64,000 nucleotides of DNA from Paenibacillus sp. NEAU-GSW1 (GCF_009737085.1 NZ_WOVL01000023.1:23494-87493); one strand, 5' to 3'. Shown: positions 35,455 to 45,378, counted from the first letter of the stretch. Translations and numbers: made by a program. Notes: generated by a model from the letters alone, not told the origin.

Positions 35455-36549
35455 TTACTTTGCTTCAGCAGATGGCGAAGGAGAAGCCGACACTTCTGGC
35501 GATGCAGACGCTTCCGGCGACGCCGATGCGTCAGGAGCTGCCGACGCGCTAGGCGACGGAGACGGCTCAGGAAGCGTAATTTTCACTTCTTGCTTCGGCA
35601 TTTCTTCCGTCATAAACGTATTCATGTGCGCGTAAGCAACCGCGCTTTTCACCGATTCTTTCGTCTTTTCATCCAGATCGGCGTACGCTTTCATGTCGCG
35701 CTTCTCAACCAAAATGACATGATAGCCGTACTCGGTTTCAACAGGATCGCCAATTACGCCAACCTTTTGCTCCAGAGCCGCTTTCTTGAAGCCTTCTACC
35801 CAGTCGCCAGCATTGGCATTCTCGTATAGACCGCCAGAATCCTTCGAACCGGTGTCATCGGAGTATTCTTTCGCGATTTCATCCCAGCTTCCGCCGGCAT
35901 CAAGCTTCGCTTTTGCTTCTTTCGCGCGTTTCAACGCTTCCTCGGACGTGCGCTTCTCTTCGCCCGTCGAAGGGTCCGTTGTCGCAACAAGCACGTGGCG
36001 AACCGTTACCGGGTTGTAGTTCCCGCCGTTTTTCTCGTACTCGGCTTTCATTTCGTCTTCCGTAACTTTCGAATTCATATGCTCAACGACGACGAGCATC
36101 AAGCTCAGATACGCCTTTACATCCGCATTCGTTATTTCTTTTTCTTCAAGCGTTTTCTTCAGTTCGGCTTGCTCTTCAATTGCCTTCTCGAAGTCCTTGA
36201 ATTGCTTATCTACTTCTTTTTTAGCTTTCTTTAACGTCTCTTTGGAAGCCTGTCCAGCAAGAATTTTGTAGGATATAAACTGCTGCAGCAACTGTTCCTT
36301 GAATTGAGGAATTTCTAAAACTTGCTCATACCCAGGCTGCATAATGTTGAACACGCCCAAATATTTATTCAATTCGGGTTCCGTTACATTGCCGTCTTTA
36401 TAGGTGGCGACCTTCGTTCCTTCGCCTGCGCCGGCAAACGTATAATTAACGTTCGTACCGCAACCCGCTAGAAGCGTCATGACAAGCACTGCAATGACAA
36501 CAAGCAGCGCTCTTCTGCGCCATGCCGATCCTTGTTTAATCTGAAACAT
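35455..36549 (-). CDS. PrsA-like peptidyl-prolyl isomerase lipoprotein
   Basis: Extracytoplasmic foldase of 364 residues. The signal peptide ends in lipobox LLAGC. A SurA-N-like helical region (about 50-185) is followed by a parvulin domain (about 180-290) starting VTVRHVLVATTDPSTGEEKR with GGLYENANAGDW and YGYHVILVEKR. The tail is a low-complexity Ser/Ala/Pro repeat (SPSASAAPDASASPEASA). ATG at 36549 follows AAGGGGATTC. It is the last gene before mfd and has its own terminator. Substrates are secreted proteins; PrsA is the closest known relative. Confidence 0.9.
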   Translation of the reverse strand: MFQIKQGSAWRRRALLVVIAVLVMTLLAGCGTNVNYTFAGAGEGTKVATYKDGNVTEPELNKYLGVFNIMQPGYEQVLEIPQFKEQLLQQFISYKILAGQASKETLKKAKKEVDKQFKDFEKAIEEQAELKKTLEEKEITNADVKAYLSLMLVVVEHMNSKVTEDEMKAEYEKNGGNYNPVTVRHVLVATTDPSTGEEKRTSEEALKRAKEAKAKLDAGGSWDEIAKEYSDDTGSKDSGGLYENANAGDWVEGFKKAALEQKVGVIGDPVETEYGYHVILVEKRDMKAYADLDEKTKESVKSAVAYAHMNTFMTEEMPKQEVKITLPEPSPSPSASAAPDASASPEASASPEVSASPSPSAEAK

Positions 36550-36618
36550 GTTGAATCCCCTTTCAATTTAAGAAGTTGTTTGTATTGTAACAGAAAACGA
36601 CTCCGCATTGCGAATTTT

Positions 36619-39600
36619 CTAACCCGATGTCGCATCCTGCAGCGTTTCCGCTCCGATCCGCGCCTCGCTGAACGACTTCAAAAACCGCTCAAGCAGCTGC
36701 AGCTTCTGATCCATCTCCAAACCCTTGCCTCGCAACAGCAGCGACGGATATTCATCCTTCTGGCTATTGCTCAGACGGAACCGATTTTCAAACTTCAGGC
36801 ACAGCTGATCGCCTTTGGACGAATCGATCCGTTTATGCTCCCGCTCGGCGAACCGCACGATAAGATCGTCCTGTTTTTGGCTGATCTGTTCAATGCCATA
36901 TAAGCTGCCGTATACCTTCAAGCGGGCAACCGACAGCAAATTGTCGACGGCCTGCGGTAAATTGCCGAACCGGTCGATCATTTCCTCGGCCAAATCATCC
37001 GCTTCGTCGAAGGAACGAACCGTAGCGACCTTTTTGTAAATTTCGATTTTTTGAATGCTGTCGTAAATGTAGTCGGACGGCAAGTACGCATCAACGCTCA
37101 CGTCGATCAACGTGCTGACAGCGCGCTCTTCCTTCACTTCAACGCCGTCCATCGACGCTTTCCGCGCGGCAATCTCATCGGCCAGCATTTGCGAATACAG
37201 ATCGAAGCCGACGGAGGCAATATAGCCATGCTGCTCGGCGCCAAGCAAGTTGCCCGCGCCGCGAATCGCCAGGTCGCGCATCGCAATTTTGAAGCCGGAG
37301 CCAAGCTCGGTGAATTCCTTGATCGACTGCAGCCGCTTCTCCGCGACTTCAGTCAGCACCTTGTCCCGTTGGTAGGTGAAATAGGCATAAGCGATCCGGT
37401 TTGAGCGGCCAACCCTTCCGCGCAGCTGATAAAGCTGGGACAGCCCCATTTTGTCCGCATCATGCACAATAAGCGTGTTTACGTTCGGAATGTCGACGCC
37501 GGTCTCGATAATGCTTGTGCTGACTAGCACATCGGATTCGCCGTCCAGGAAGTCGAGTATCGTCTTCTCCAGCTCCTGCTCCGACATTTGGCCATGCCCT
37601 ACCGCTACTTTGGCGTCCGGAACGAGCGAATTGATCAGCTCTGCCATTTGATAGATGCCTTGCACCCGATTGTACAAATAGTAGACTTGCCCGCCGCGGG
37701 CAAGCTCGCGTTCAATCGCTTCCCGCACAAGGGAAGTGTTGTATTCAACGACATAGGTTTGCACTGGAAAACGGTTCTCCGGCGGCGTCTCGATAACGGA
37801 CAAGTCGCGCACGCCGAGCATCGACATGTGCAGCGTCCGCGGAATCGGCGTTGCCGTCAGCGTCAGCACGTCGACATTGGTTTTCAGCTTTTTCAGCTTT
37901 TCCTTATGCGACACGCCGAACCGCTGCTCCTCATCGACAATGAGCAGTCCCAAATCTTTAAATATAATATCTTGCGACAGAAGGCGATGCGTCCCGATAA
38001 CCACATCGACCGTTCCCGCCTTCAGTCCCTTCATCGTTTCGTTCTGCTCCTTGCGGGAGCGGAATCGGCTCAGCACTTGAATGTTGAACGGATAGCCGGA
38101 GAAACGCTCGCGGAACGTCTCATAATGCTGCTGGGCCAGAATGGTCGTCGGCACGAGAATCGCGACCTGTTTGCCCTCGATTGCCGCTTTAAACGCCGCG
38201 CGGACAGCCACTTCGGTTTTGCCGTAGCCGACATCGCCGCACAGAAGCCGGTCCATCGGCTGCGACTTCTCCATGTCCTTCTTAATTTCTTCAATCGCTC
38301 GAAGCTGATCGCGAGTCTCGTCATACGGAAACATCGCTTCGAATTCGTTCTGATAGGCTGTATCCGAGCTAAACGCGAAGCCCGGCGCCGATTGGCGTTC
38401 CGCATACAGCTTGATCAAATCGTCGGCGATGTCTTTAACCGACGCGCGCACTTTATTTTTCGCCCGAGTCCACTCGCTGCCGCCGAGCTTGTTGATCTTC
38501 GGCTCTTTCTCCTCCGACCCGACATACTTCTGAATCATGTCGACCTGTTCGATCGGAACGGACAGCTTATCTCCGCCAGCGTAAATAATATGCAAATAGT
38601 CTTTATGGATGCCGGCAATTTCGAGCGTGCCGATGCCTACATATTTGCCGATGCCGTGGTTCTGGTGGACGACATAATCGCCAACCTTGAGCTCAGTATA
38701 GCTTTTAATCCGCTCGGCGTTGTCAATCTTCTGATCGACGCGACGCGCCTTGCGCTGCTTCTGCGAGAACATCTCGCCTTCGGTAATGACGACCAAATGC
38801 GAGGAAGGCAGCTCAAAGCCGGATTGCAGGTTGCCCTCAATCAGCGTTGGCGGTTCGATATGATAGTCTTGAAGAACGCGGCGCATCCGGTCCATTCGCT
38901 CAGCATTGCCTGCCAGCATCATCACGTTCGCGCCAGTCTTGCGCCAGCGATCCATCTCCGCCTTGAGCACGTTCATCTGACCATGGAAATTTTGCATCGC
39001 ACGGCTTGTCATGTTCAGAATATTTTGCGGCTGCGTATGCGGAATTTGGCGCAGGAACAGCGACAAGAACAGCGTCTGGAAAGGGCGGTGATGCAAAACT
39101 TCATCCGTCGCCCGCGCCAGCGTAAAGCTTGGCAGCGACTTGCCGTTCGAGAGCAAATGCGTCGCCCATTCCGCTTCATCCCGCTCCAATTGTTTTGCCG
39201 TCTCAATCAAACGGGTCGGTTCATCGAGAATGAGAAGCGTATCTTCAGGCACATAGTCAAGCAGCGTCTGGCGCTCCGGATATAGCAAAGAAATATATTT
39301 ATAGATTTCTGCAAAATAGACATGCTCCCGCAGCTTCTCAATCTCGCCGCCAATTTCCGTACGCAGGCGGTCTTTCGCCGTCCGGTCCGTCATTTTGTCC
39401 AATTGAGCCTCAAGCAGCGACGCTGCATGATCGGCAGCCGATTTGAACCGGCGCTCATCGGCCAGCAGCTCCTGGCAAGGCGGCACAATCAGCTCTTGCA
39501 GATTGTCCTGCGAGCGTTGATCGGCAGGATCGAAGGCACGAATCGAATCCACATCGTCGCCAAACCATTCGATCCGATACGCGGATTGCGACGTAAGCGG

Positions 39601-40152
39601 ATAGAAGTCCACAATGCCGCCGCGTACGCTCATCTCGCCTCGGGATTCTACGCGGTCAGCGCGCACATAGCCGACACCGGCCATTTGCCGCAAGAACGCA
39701 TCCATCGACCGTGATTCGCCGACACGCACTTCAATTCTCGCTCCGGACATGACGCCCTTAATCGGCTGATAGCGGCGGACGCCGGAAAAGGGCACAACAA
39801 CAATCCCGCGAAAGCCTTCGGACAGCTTGATCAGCACATCCATTCGCTGCGCAAGCGTCTCGGGACTCGAGATCGCCGCTTCAGCAGCTACAAGCTCATT
39901 GGCGGGATATAAAAGCACTTCTTTAGAAGAAAAGCATTCCTGCAAATCTTCGGCGATTTTTTGCGCAGCGTACATATTGTGAGTCACAACAAGCAGCGGC
40001 CGTTCAACATCCGCTTTAACAGCGGCGACAAGCACTTGTCTGGAAGAGCCTGCGAGCCCCGACACCATCTGCTCCCGCATCCCTTTTCGAACGCCGGCAA
40101 TAATAGACTGCACATCCGGATCGGCGGCAAAAGCCTGTACTAACGCTTTCAA
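36619..40152 (-). CDS. mfd: Transcription-repair coupling factor Mfd
   Basis: A DNA translocase of about 1177 residues that removes stalled RNA polymerase and recruits UvrA. In order: UvrB-like domains (1-350), RNA-polymerase-interaction domain (about 470-545), RecG-like helicase with Walker A GDVGYGKTEVA and Walker B LLIVDEEQRFG, and a C-terminal TRCF domain. The frame is open to a GTG at 40164, but TTG at 40152 has GAGGTG about nine bases before it and gives the B. subtilis length. The upstream leader contains a family-3 hairpin repeat. Confidence 0.97.
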   Translation of the reverse strand: MKALVQAFAADPDVQSIIAGVRKGMREQMVSGLAGSSRQVLVAAVKADVERPLLVVTHNMYAAQKIAEDLQECFSSKEVLLYPANELVAAEAAISSPETLAQRMDVLIKLSEGFRGIVVVPFSGVRRYQPIKGVMSGARIEVRVGESRSMDAFLRQMAGVGYVRADRVESRGEMSVRGGIVDFYPLTSQSAYRIEWFGDDVDSIRAFDPADQRSQDNLQELIVPPCQELLADERRFKSAADHAASLLEAQLDKMTDRTAKDRLRTEIGGEIEKLREHVYFAEIYKYISLLYPERQTLLDYVPEDTLLILDEPTRLIETAKQLERDEAEWATHLLSNGKSLPSFTLARATDEVLHHRPFQTLFLSLFLRQIPHTQPQNILNMTSRAMQNFHGQMNVLKAEMDRWRKTGANVMMLAGNAERMDRMRRVLQDYHIEPPTLIEGNLQSGFELPSSHLVVITEGEMFSQKQRKARRVDQKIDNAERIKSYTELKVGDYVVHQNHGIGKYVGIGTLEIAGIHKDYLHIIYAGGDKLSVPIEQVDMIQKYVGSEEKEPKINKLGGSEWTRAKNKVRASVKDIADDLIKLYAERQSAPGFAFSSDTAYQNEFEAMFPYDETRDQLRAIEEIKKDMEKSQPMDRLLCGDVGYGKTEVAVRAAFKAAIEGKQVAILVPTTILAQQHYETFRERFSGYPFNIQVLSRFRSRKEQNETMKGLKAGTVDVVIGTHRLLSQDIIFKDLGLLIVDEEQRFGVSHKEKLKKLKTNVDVLTLTATPIPRTLHMSMLGVRDLSVIETPPENRFPVQTYVVEYNTSLVREAIERELARGGQVYYLYNRVQGIYQMAELINSLVPDAKVAVGHGQMSEQELEKTILDFLDGESDVLVSTSIIETGVDIPNVNTLIVHDADKMGLSQLYQLRGRVGRSNRIAYAYFTYQRDKVLTEVAEKRLQSIKEFTELGSGFKIAMRDLAIRGAGNLLGAEQHGYIASVGFDLYSQMLADEIAARKASMDGVEVKEERAVSTLIDVSVDAYLPSDYIYDSIQKIEIYKKVATVRSFDEADDLAEEMIDRFGNLPQAVDNLLSVARLKVYGSLYGIEQISQKQDDLIVRFAEREHKRIDSSKGDQLCLKFENRFRLSNSQKDEYPSLLLRGKGLEMDQKLQLLERFLKSFSEARIGAETLQDATSG

Positions 40153-40256
40153 AACAGTAGGCACCTCGTTTCTATGCCGCCCATAGGCGACAAAAGCCCA
40201 TTATATATAATAGACAATAATGATGAACGGAGTATGTATAACTCCTATCCAAGCAG

Positions 40257-40294
40257 AAACGGCTTCGCCGTCCTGTGGAGGCGAAGCTTCGTTT
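40257..40294 (-). repeat. Family-3 hairpin repeat in the mfd leader
   Basis: AAACGGCTTCGCCGTCCTGT then GGAGGCGAAGCTTCGTTT. The arms GGCTTCGCC and GGCGAAGC fold into a hairpin. A second copy, about 85 percent identical by eye, lies at 52692-52729. Confidence 0.7.
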
Positions 40295-40319
40295 GGGTTG
40301 AACTATAAACATGAAATCG

Positions 40320-40550
40320 TTATTGCAGCGGATTCGTTACAAGCAGCAGCTCCGGATTTGCTTCCAGCGCCTCGCGGCAGTAGTCGCAAATCACTTTAAC
40401 CGTCACGTTCCCGTTCGGGTCATACGCTATTATATCGCTGCGTTCTTCGGGGGTCAAGAAATGGAAACCGAGTTGATGTTCGGTAATTCCGCTTTGTTCA
40501 ATTGTCCCCATTGACGTGCGGCAGTGCCTGCAAATATAGTTTACAGCCAT
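40320..40550 (-). CDS. fin: Anti-SigF factor Fin (YabK)
   Basis: A 76-residue zinc protein that inhibits SigF late in engulfment and helps switch to SigG. It has two CxxC pairs: CRHC (7-10) and CDYC (55-58). HFLTPEERSDIIAYD is conserved. ATG at 40550 follows AGGAGGC. A SigF-type promoter is readable 33-62 bp upstream. The position between pth and mfd is as in B. subtilis. Confidence 0.95.
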   Translation of the reverse strand: MAVNYICRHCRTSMGTIEQSGITEHQLGFHFLTPEERSDIIAYDPNGNVTVKVICDYCREALEANPELLLVTNPLQ

Positions 40551-40582
40551 ATGTATGCCTCCTGAAGAGTAGTTATACCCTT

Positions 40583-40612
40583 CAGTATGCCCGGATTAGC
40601 CGCAGCTTAGGC
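40583..40612 (-). promoter_or_regulatory. SigF-type promoter of fin
   Basis: Minus strand GCCTA (40608-40612, 4/5 match to GYATA), 15-bp spacer and GGGCATACTG (40583-40592), which matches GGNNANANTR at every fixed position. Fin is known to be SigF-dependent in B. subtilis. Confidence 0.55.
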
Positions 40613-40616
40613 GGCG

Positions 40617-41177
40617 CTATCGGTTAAACTTTGCCATCGTATTGTCAAAAGAATTTTTGAGCGAATACTCAATCGCATCGCAAGACTGCTCAATCATCGT
40701 TTTCAACAGCTCATGTTCGCTCTTCGGAAAATTGTCCAGCACGTAATCGGCGATATTCCGTCCCGGCTGCGGGCGGGAGACGCCCATGCGGACGCGGTTG
40801 AATTGCTGCGTGCCTAAGTGCTGGATTAGCGATTTGATGCCGTTATGACCGCCCGCACTGCCTTGATAGCGCAGCCGAATCTTGCCAATCTCTGTATCCA
40901 TATCATCATAGACAATCAGACCGTCATTCTGATCCGCTTTAAAATAATCGATAAATGCCCGAACCGATTCCCCCGACAGGTTCATATAAGTCATCGGCTT
41001 AATAAGAACGACCTTCGTTCCTGCAACGTTCCCTTCGCCGATCAGCGCTTTGCATTTATTTTGCGTAACGGAAATGCCCCAGCGCTTCGCCAGCTCGTCG
41101 ACGACCATGAAACCGACGTTGTGCCGGGTTGCTTGATAAGCGGCGCCGGGATTCCCCAGCCCTGCAATCCACTTCAT
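40617..41177 (-). CDS. pth: Peptidyl-tRNA hydrolase
   Basis: Releases tRNA from prematurely dropped peptidyl-tRNA; essential. It has 186 residues. GLGNPGAAY with Asn9, catalytic His19 in ATRHNVGF, Asp in VYDDMDTEIGKIRLR and GGHNGIKSL complete the active site. ATG at 41177 has GGAGA eight bases upstream and gives the family length; an ATG 15 bases upstream lacks such a site. A truncated family-2 repeat lies before it. It is followed by fin. Confidence 0.96.
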   Translation of the reverse strand: MKWIAGLGNPGAAYQATRHNVGFMVVDELAKRWGISVTQNKCKALIGEGNVAGTKVVLIKPMTYMNLSGESVRAFIDYFKADQNDGLIVYDDMDTEIGKIRLRYQGSAGGHNGIKSLIQHLGTQQFNRVRMGVSRPQPGRNIADYVLDNFPKSEHELLKTMIEQSCDAIEYSLKNSFDNTMAKFNR

Positions 41178-41197
41178 ATTGGTATTCTCCATTTCTT

Positions 41198-41210
41198 ACA
41201 TCAGGATCTT
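41198..41210 (-). repeat. Truncated family-2 repeat upstream of pth
   Basis: ACATCAGGATCTT matches the first 13 bases of the 35-bp repeat at 31625 and 48250, again just upstream of a ribosome site. Confidence 0.45.
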
Positions 41211-41252
41211 ATTCTACGCCTTTATTCTACGCCATAACTGACGTTCCCTGCT

Positions 41253-41308
41253 AAAAAAGGAAAACGGCATCCTCCACGTTACGCCACAGGGCCATGGAAG
41301 ATGCCGCC
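41253..41308 (-). terminator. Terminator of the L25 gene
   Basis: GGCATCTTCCATGG pairs imperfectly with CGTGGAGGATGCC, followed by GTTTTCCTTTTTT on the minus strand. Confidence 0.85.
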
Positions 41309-41318
41309 TTACTCAAAT

Positions 41319-41969
41319 TTACGCGAAATCAACCTCGTGCATTTGCGCTTCCGTCGATCTTGCCGCCGCTTCCTTAAGCTCTACCGCTTGCGCTTCCGCT
41401 TCTTCCTCGGTCAGGTCTTTCTGCGGCGCCAGCACCGTAACCACGACCTGCTCCGGATCGGCAAGCAGCTTGATGCCGGCAGGAGCAATGACGTCGCGAA
41501 CAAGCAAGCTTTGGCCCATTTCCAGATCGGCGACATTGACCTCAATCGCGTCTGGAATATTCGCAGGCAAGCACTCGATTTCCAGCTCATGCAGCAGCGC
41601 CTGCAAAATGCCGCCCTCGCCGACGCCGTTCGCTTCCCCGACAAAGTCGACGCGAACCTGCGTTTTGACTTCCTCATTCATATTGATCTGATGCAGGTCA
41701 ATATGAAGAATGCGTCTCGTCAGCGCCTCGCGCTGCACGTCGACGATCATGACCGGCTGCTTGCCTGAGCCTGGCACATCCAGATCAAGCACCGCATTCG
41801 GATGAGAGCGCAGCAGCGCCAGCAGCTCCTTTTCTTCAAGCGCAATAGCGGACGGCTGCGCCAGCTGCTTGCCGTATACAACACCCGGCACTTTGCCGCT
41901 TGCTCTTAACTTTCGAATCTCGCCTTTAGTCCCGATCGTTCTTTGCTCGGCAATCATCGGAATAGACAT
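41319..41969 (-). CDS. ctc: 50S ribosomal protein L25 (general stress protein Ctc)
   Basis: A 216-residue 5S-rRNA-binding protein of the long CTC type. Residues 1-95 are the L25 domain (GEIRKLRASGKVPGVVYG); about 100-190 are the TL5/CTC C-terminal domain (VRVDFVGEANGVGEGGILQ). The last 25 residues are acidic and alanine-rich. ATG at 41969 follows GGGAGGTTTCC. In B. subtilis prs lies between glmU and ctc; here only 78 bp separate ctc from glmU and prs is missing. Confidence 0.95.
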   Translation of the reverse strand: MSIPMIAEQRTIGTKGEIRKLRASGKVPGVVYGKQLAQPSAIALEEKELLALLRSHPNAVLDLDVPGSGKQPVMIVDVQREALTRRILHIDLHQINMNEEVKTQVRVDFVGEANGVGEGGILQALLHELEIECLPANIPDAIEVNVADLEMGQSLLVRDVIAPAGIKLLADPEQVVVTVLAPQKDLTEEEAEAQAVELKEAAARSTEAQMHEVDFA

Positions 41970-42047
41970 CTATCGGAAACCTCCCAGTAAAGTCAATTTC
42001 CGTATAGCTTTTCCCTTAACTGCCGATTATTAATCACGGAATGGGGC

Positions 42048-43448
42048 TTAGCCCTTCTTCGCATTCTCTTTCTTCGCCTTTGCGCGGGCACGAATTTTGT
42101 CCGCATAGCCCGATTTGTTCACTTGACGCTCGCGGGCAATCGCCAGATCGCCGGATGGAACGTCATGCGTAATCGTCGAGCCTGCGACAACGTACGCGCC
42201 GTCGCCAAGCTTCACTGGCGCAATGAGGTTGACGTTGCTGCCAACAAACGCATTGTCGCCGATTTCCGTCACAAATTTATTGTAGCCGTCATAGTTGACG
42301 GTAATAGCTCCACAGCCGATATTAACGTCTTTGCCGACTTTAGCGTCTCCTACATAACTAAGATGCGATACTTTGCTGCCGTCGCCAAGCGACGCATTTT
42401 TCAACTCGACGAAGTCGCCGATTTTACAGCCGACGCCAAGCTTCGAGCCAGGACGTAAATTCGCGTATGGGCCAACTGCGCTCTCATTGCCGATTTCCGA
42501 TTTATCTACGACCGAGTATTTAACCGTTGCGCCGTTGCCGACTGTCGAGTCGCTAATATCGGCATTCGGGCCGATGACGCAATCCTCGCCAATAACCGTC
42601 TCTCCGCGCAGTACGGTGCCCGGATAAATAATCGTGTCGGAACCGATCCGAACGTCCGCCTCGATATAAGTAGAAGCAGCATCGATCAGCGTTACGCCTT
42701 CGATCAAATGCTTGCGGTTGATGCGCTCGCGCATATAGCCTTCAGCTTCCGCCAGCGCAACACGGTCATTAACGCCGATTGCCTCAGCCAAATCATTCGT
42801 GCAATAGGCTTGTACAGATTCGCCCGCGCGGCGGAAAATACCGATCACATCGGTCAAATAATATTCGCCTTGCGCGTTGTCGCTCTTCACTTCGGCAAGA
42901 GCGGCAAACAGCTTCTTATTGTCAAAGCAGTACGTTCCCGTATTGATCTCTTTCACGGCCGCTTCTTCCGGCGAGCAATCTTTCTGCTCGACGATACGCT
43001 CTACCGCGCCGTCTGTTCCGCGAATGACGCGTCCATAACCCGTCGGATTATCGAACGAAGCGGTCAGTACCGTCGCCGCAGCGCCAGTTGAACTGTGCAG
43101 CTCGATCATGGCGCGAATCGTCTCCGCTCTAACAAGAGGCGTATCGCCGCAAACGACGATTGTCGTTCCCTCTTCCGAGCCGAGCAGCCCTTCTGCTTGA
43201 CGAACCGCATGGCCCGTCCCGAGCTGCTGCTCTTGCAGCACATATTCTGCTTGGTCGCCCAAATAAGCTTGAACCGCTTCCGCGCCGTGACCGACGATGA
43301 CAACCGTCCGTTCGCTCGCCGCTTCCTTCACCGTATTCAGAACATGGCCTACCATCGGTTTGCCCGCTACTTGATGCAGTACTTTATATAATTTCGATTT
43401 CATCCGCTTGCCTTGACCTGCTGCAAGCACAATCGCCATCACTTTCAA
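42048..43448 (-). CDS. glmU: Bifunctional GlcNAc-1-phosphate uridyltransferase / GlcN-1-phosphate acetyltransferase
   Basis: Makes UDP-GlcNAc for peptidoglycan. It has 466 residues. The N-terminal pyrophosphorylase domain (about 1-230) has LAAGQGKRMKSKLYKVLH; a left-handed beta-helix of hexapeptide repeats (about 250-440) forms the acetyltransferase, and the C-terminus is basic. TTG at 43448 is eight bases after GGGAGG, preferred over ATG nine bases inside. A terminator stands 50 bp before the gene and no promoter is seen between, so expression may depend on read-through of that structure. Confidence 0.96.
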   Translation of the reverse strand: MKVMAIVLAAGQGKRMKSKLYKVLHQVAGKPMVGHVLNTVKEAASERTVVIVGHGAEAVQAYLGDQAEYVLQEQQLGTGHAVRQAEGLLGSEEGTTIVVCGDTPLVRAETIRAMIELHSSTGAAATVLTASFDNPTGYGRVIRGTDGAVERIVEQKDCSPEEAAVKEINTGTYCFDNKKLFAALAEVKSDNAQGEYYLTDVIGIFRRAGESVQAYCTNDLAEAIGVNDRVALAEAEGYMRERINRKHLIEGVTLIDAASTYIEADVRIGSDTIIYPGTVLRGETVIGEDCVIGPNADISDSTVGNGATVKYSVVDKSEIGNESAVGPYANLRPGSKLGVGCKIGDFVELKNASLGDGSKVSHLSYVGDAKVGKDVNIGCGAITVNYDGYNKFVTEIGDNAFVGSNVNLIAPVKLGDGAYVVAGSTITHDVPSGDLAIARERQVNKSGYADKIRARAKAKKENAKKG

Positions 43449-43497
43449 CCGTAATTCCTCCCGCTAACTTTTCTTTTGAATATATCCCATAATAGGC

Positions 43498-43586
43498 AAA
43501 AAGAAAAGAGAGCCTTACGGCTCCCTTTCCTGCGACTCCCATACAGAAACGACTTAGTCGTCCCTAATGGGACGAACGTTTCTTTC
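43498..43586 (-). ncRNA. Candidate structured RNA or attenuator upstream of glmU
   Basis: Minus strand: an outer stem AGAAACG/CGTTTCT encloses an inner stem CGTCCC-ATTA-GGGACG (43545-43583), and a terminator AGGGAGCC-GTAA-GGCTCTCT with TTTTCTTTTT follows (43498-43526). A TATAAT (43589-43594) lies just upstream of the first stem, with no clear -35. The terminator may simply end spoVG, but the compact two-stem unit also looks like a small RNA or a glmU leader attenuator. Not recognised as a known riboswitch class. Confidence 0.45.
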
Positions 43587-43696
43587 AAATTATAGGAAAG
43601 TATAAAGTTTTCTGCATACTTGACCTATAATTCCCGGAATGAAACGTGCTGCGCGGCCAAATGACAACGACAGCCGTTTCACCTTGTGAGATAGGC

Positions 43697-43987
<291 letters not shown>

Positions 43988-44019
43988 TCACCACCTTTGC
44001 CTATCTGAGACTTGGTGTA

Positions 44020-44048
44020 TACTTCCACGTTTTTGTGCAAAATCCTTC
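44020..44048 (-). promoter_or_regulatory. SigH-type promoter of spoVG
   Basis: Minus strand GAAGGATTT (44040-44048), 11-bp spacer, GTGGAAGTA (44020-44028). It matches the SigH consensus RNAGGAWWW-N11-12-RNNGAATWW with one mismatch in the -10. Confidence 0.6.
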
Positions 44049-44111
44049 TAATTTTTTGGGAAAAATATGCTCTATTTAAAATATTTTTTTGTAATTAAAT
44101 GTTTTTCGTTG

Positions 44112-44510
44112 CTATTCGACATTTGTCGATGCTATGACTTCAATTTCGACAAGAACATCCTTCGGAAGCCTTGCCACCTCTACAGCGGAACGGGCTGGCT
44201 TGTGGTCGCCAAAGTAGGAAGCGTAGATGCCGTTAACCGTAGCAAATTGATTCATGTCTTTCATGAAGACCGTTGCTTTCACAACATCTTGGAATGTTGC
44301 TCCCGCTTCTGCAAGAACCTCTTTCAAGTTTTGGAACACTTGATGCGTTTGCTCTTCGATTCCGCCCTCGACCAATTCGCCGGCAGCGTTCAACGGAATT
44401 TGTCCCGATGTGAACAGCAAGCCGCCAAGCTTGATCGCTTGCGAATAAGGACCGATTGCGGCAGGCGCCTTATCGGTAGAGATCACTTGCGGAGTTTGTT
44501 TCTGCGTCAC
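44112..44510 (-). CDS. ridA: RidA family enamine/imine deaminase (YabJ)
   Basis: Removes reactive 2-aminoacrylate and related imines; in B. subtilis YabJ also affects PurR action. It has 132 residues. [24 protein letters not shown] and [12 protein letters not shown] (with the catalytic Arg) are the RidA motifs. GTG at 44510 is chosen since the family N-terminus begins about there; the frame runs on to 44561 into purR. It follows purR as in B. subtilis and is probably translated from the same transcript. Confidence 0.94.
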   Translation of the reverse strand: MTQKQTPQVISTDKAPAAIGPYSQAIKLGGLLFTSGQIPLNAAGELVEGGIEEQTHQVFQNLKEVLAEAGATFQDVVKATVFMKDMNQFATVNGIYASYFGDHKPARSAVEVARLPKDVLVEIEVIASTNVE

Positions 44511-44532
44511 GTCAATTCCCAGCCTTTCATAA

Positions 44533-45366
44533 CTATACTTTGAAATAATTTCCCGGCTCAACCGTCGCTTGCTTCGTCTTCATATCCACTGCTGTCAATT
44601 TCGCAAGCGATACGTAATCCTCCAGCAGACGTTCTTCCAATTCCACTTCCCCGGACTCGACGAACACGCCGACGCCCGCAACGGTCGCCTTGAACTCATG
44701 CAGCAAATCCATCATCCCTTGAATCGTGCCGCCTGCTTTCATGAAATCGTCAATGATCAGCACTCTCGACTGCTCTTTCAGCGCGCGGCGCGCCAGCGAC
44801 ATCGTCTGTATCCGCTTATTGGAGCCGGAAACATAGTTGATGCTCACCGCCGAGCCTTCGGTTACTTTGTTGTCGCGGCGTACGATAACGACCGGCAGGT
44901 TCAAACAGGAGGCCACAGCATACGCCAGCGGAATCCCTTTCGTCTCGACCGTCATAATGACATCAATGTTGCTGCTTGCAAATGCTGTTGCAAACATGCG
45001 GCCGATATCAGCCAGGAGCTCTGGTTGGCCCAGCATATCGGTCATATACAAATAGCCGCCCGGCAGCACTCTTTCCGGCTGGCCCAGCTGGCGGCAAATA
45101 TTTTTCATAATGGATAGTGCTTCTTCCGTATGCATCTTAGGCGTAAACTTAACGCCGCCGGCAGCGCCCGCAAGCGTGTTCAATTCACCGAAGCCTTCTT
45201 CTTCAAAAACTTCTTTAATAATGGCTAGATCTTCGCTTATGGATGATTTCGCAGACTGATATCGGTCGGCAAAAGCTGTCAACGATATTAACGTGTGAGG
45301 ACGACTAAGCAGGTACTGCGTCATTTCTACCAGTCTTGCGCTTCGCTTCAACTTTTTCAAAGCCAT
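44533..45366 (-). CDS. purR: Pur operon repressor PurR
   Basis: PRPP-responsive repressor of purine synthesis and transport genes. It has 277 residues. The N-terminal winged helix (1-75; [20 protein letters not shown]) is followed by a phosphoribosyltransferase-like domain (about 110-275) whose PRPP motif is [16 protein letters not shown] at 45366 follows GGGAGGGAG. Two PurR-box-like sites in its promoter suggest autoregulation. The importer operon at 2-7 kb has another PurR box. Confidence 0.97.
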   Translation of the reverse strand: MALKKLKRSARLVEMTQYLLSRPHTLISLTAFADRYQSAKSSISEDLAIIKEVFEEEGFGELNTLAGAAGGVKFTPKMHTEEALSIMKNICRQLGQPERVLPGGYLYMTDMLGQPELLADIGRMFATAFASSNIDVIMTVETKGIPLAYAVASCLNLPVVIVRRDNKVTEGSAVSINYVSGSNKRIQTMSLARRALKEQSRVLIIDDFMKAGGTIQGMMDLLHEFKATVAGVGVFVESGEVELEERLLEDYVSLAKLTAVDMKTKQATVEPGNYFKV

Positions 45367-45378
45367 CTCCCTCCCACT

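Noticed and set aside
37588..39285. A 565-codon plus-strand frame
   Set aside because: Antisense shadow of mfd.
44115..44121. A single TTCGACA Spo0A box near spoVG
   Set aside because: It lies within the last codons of ridA; an isolated heptamer is expected by chance at this frequency.
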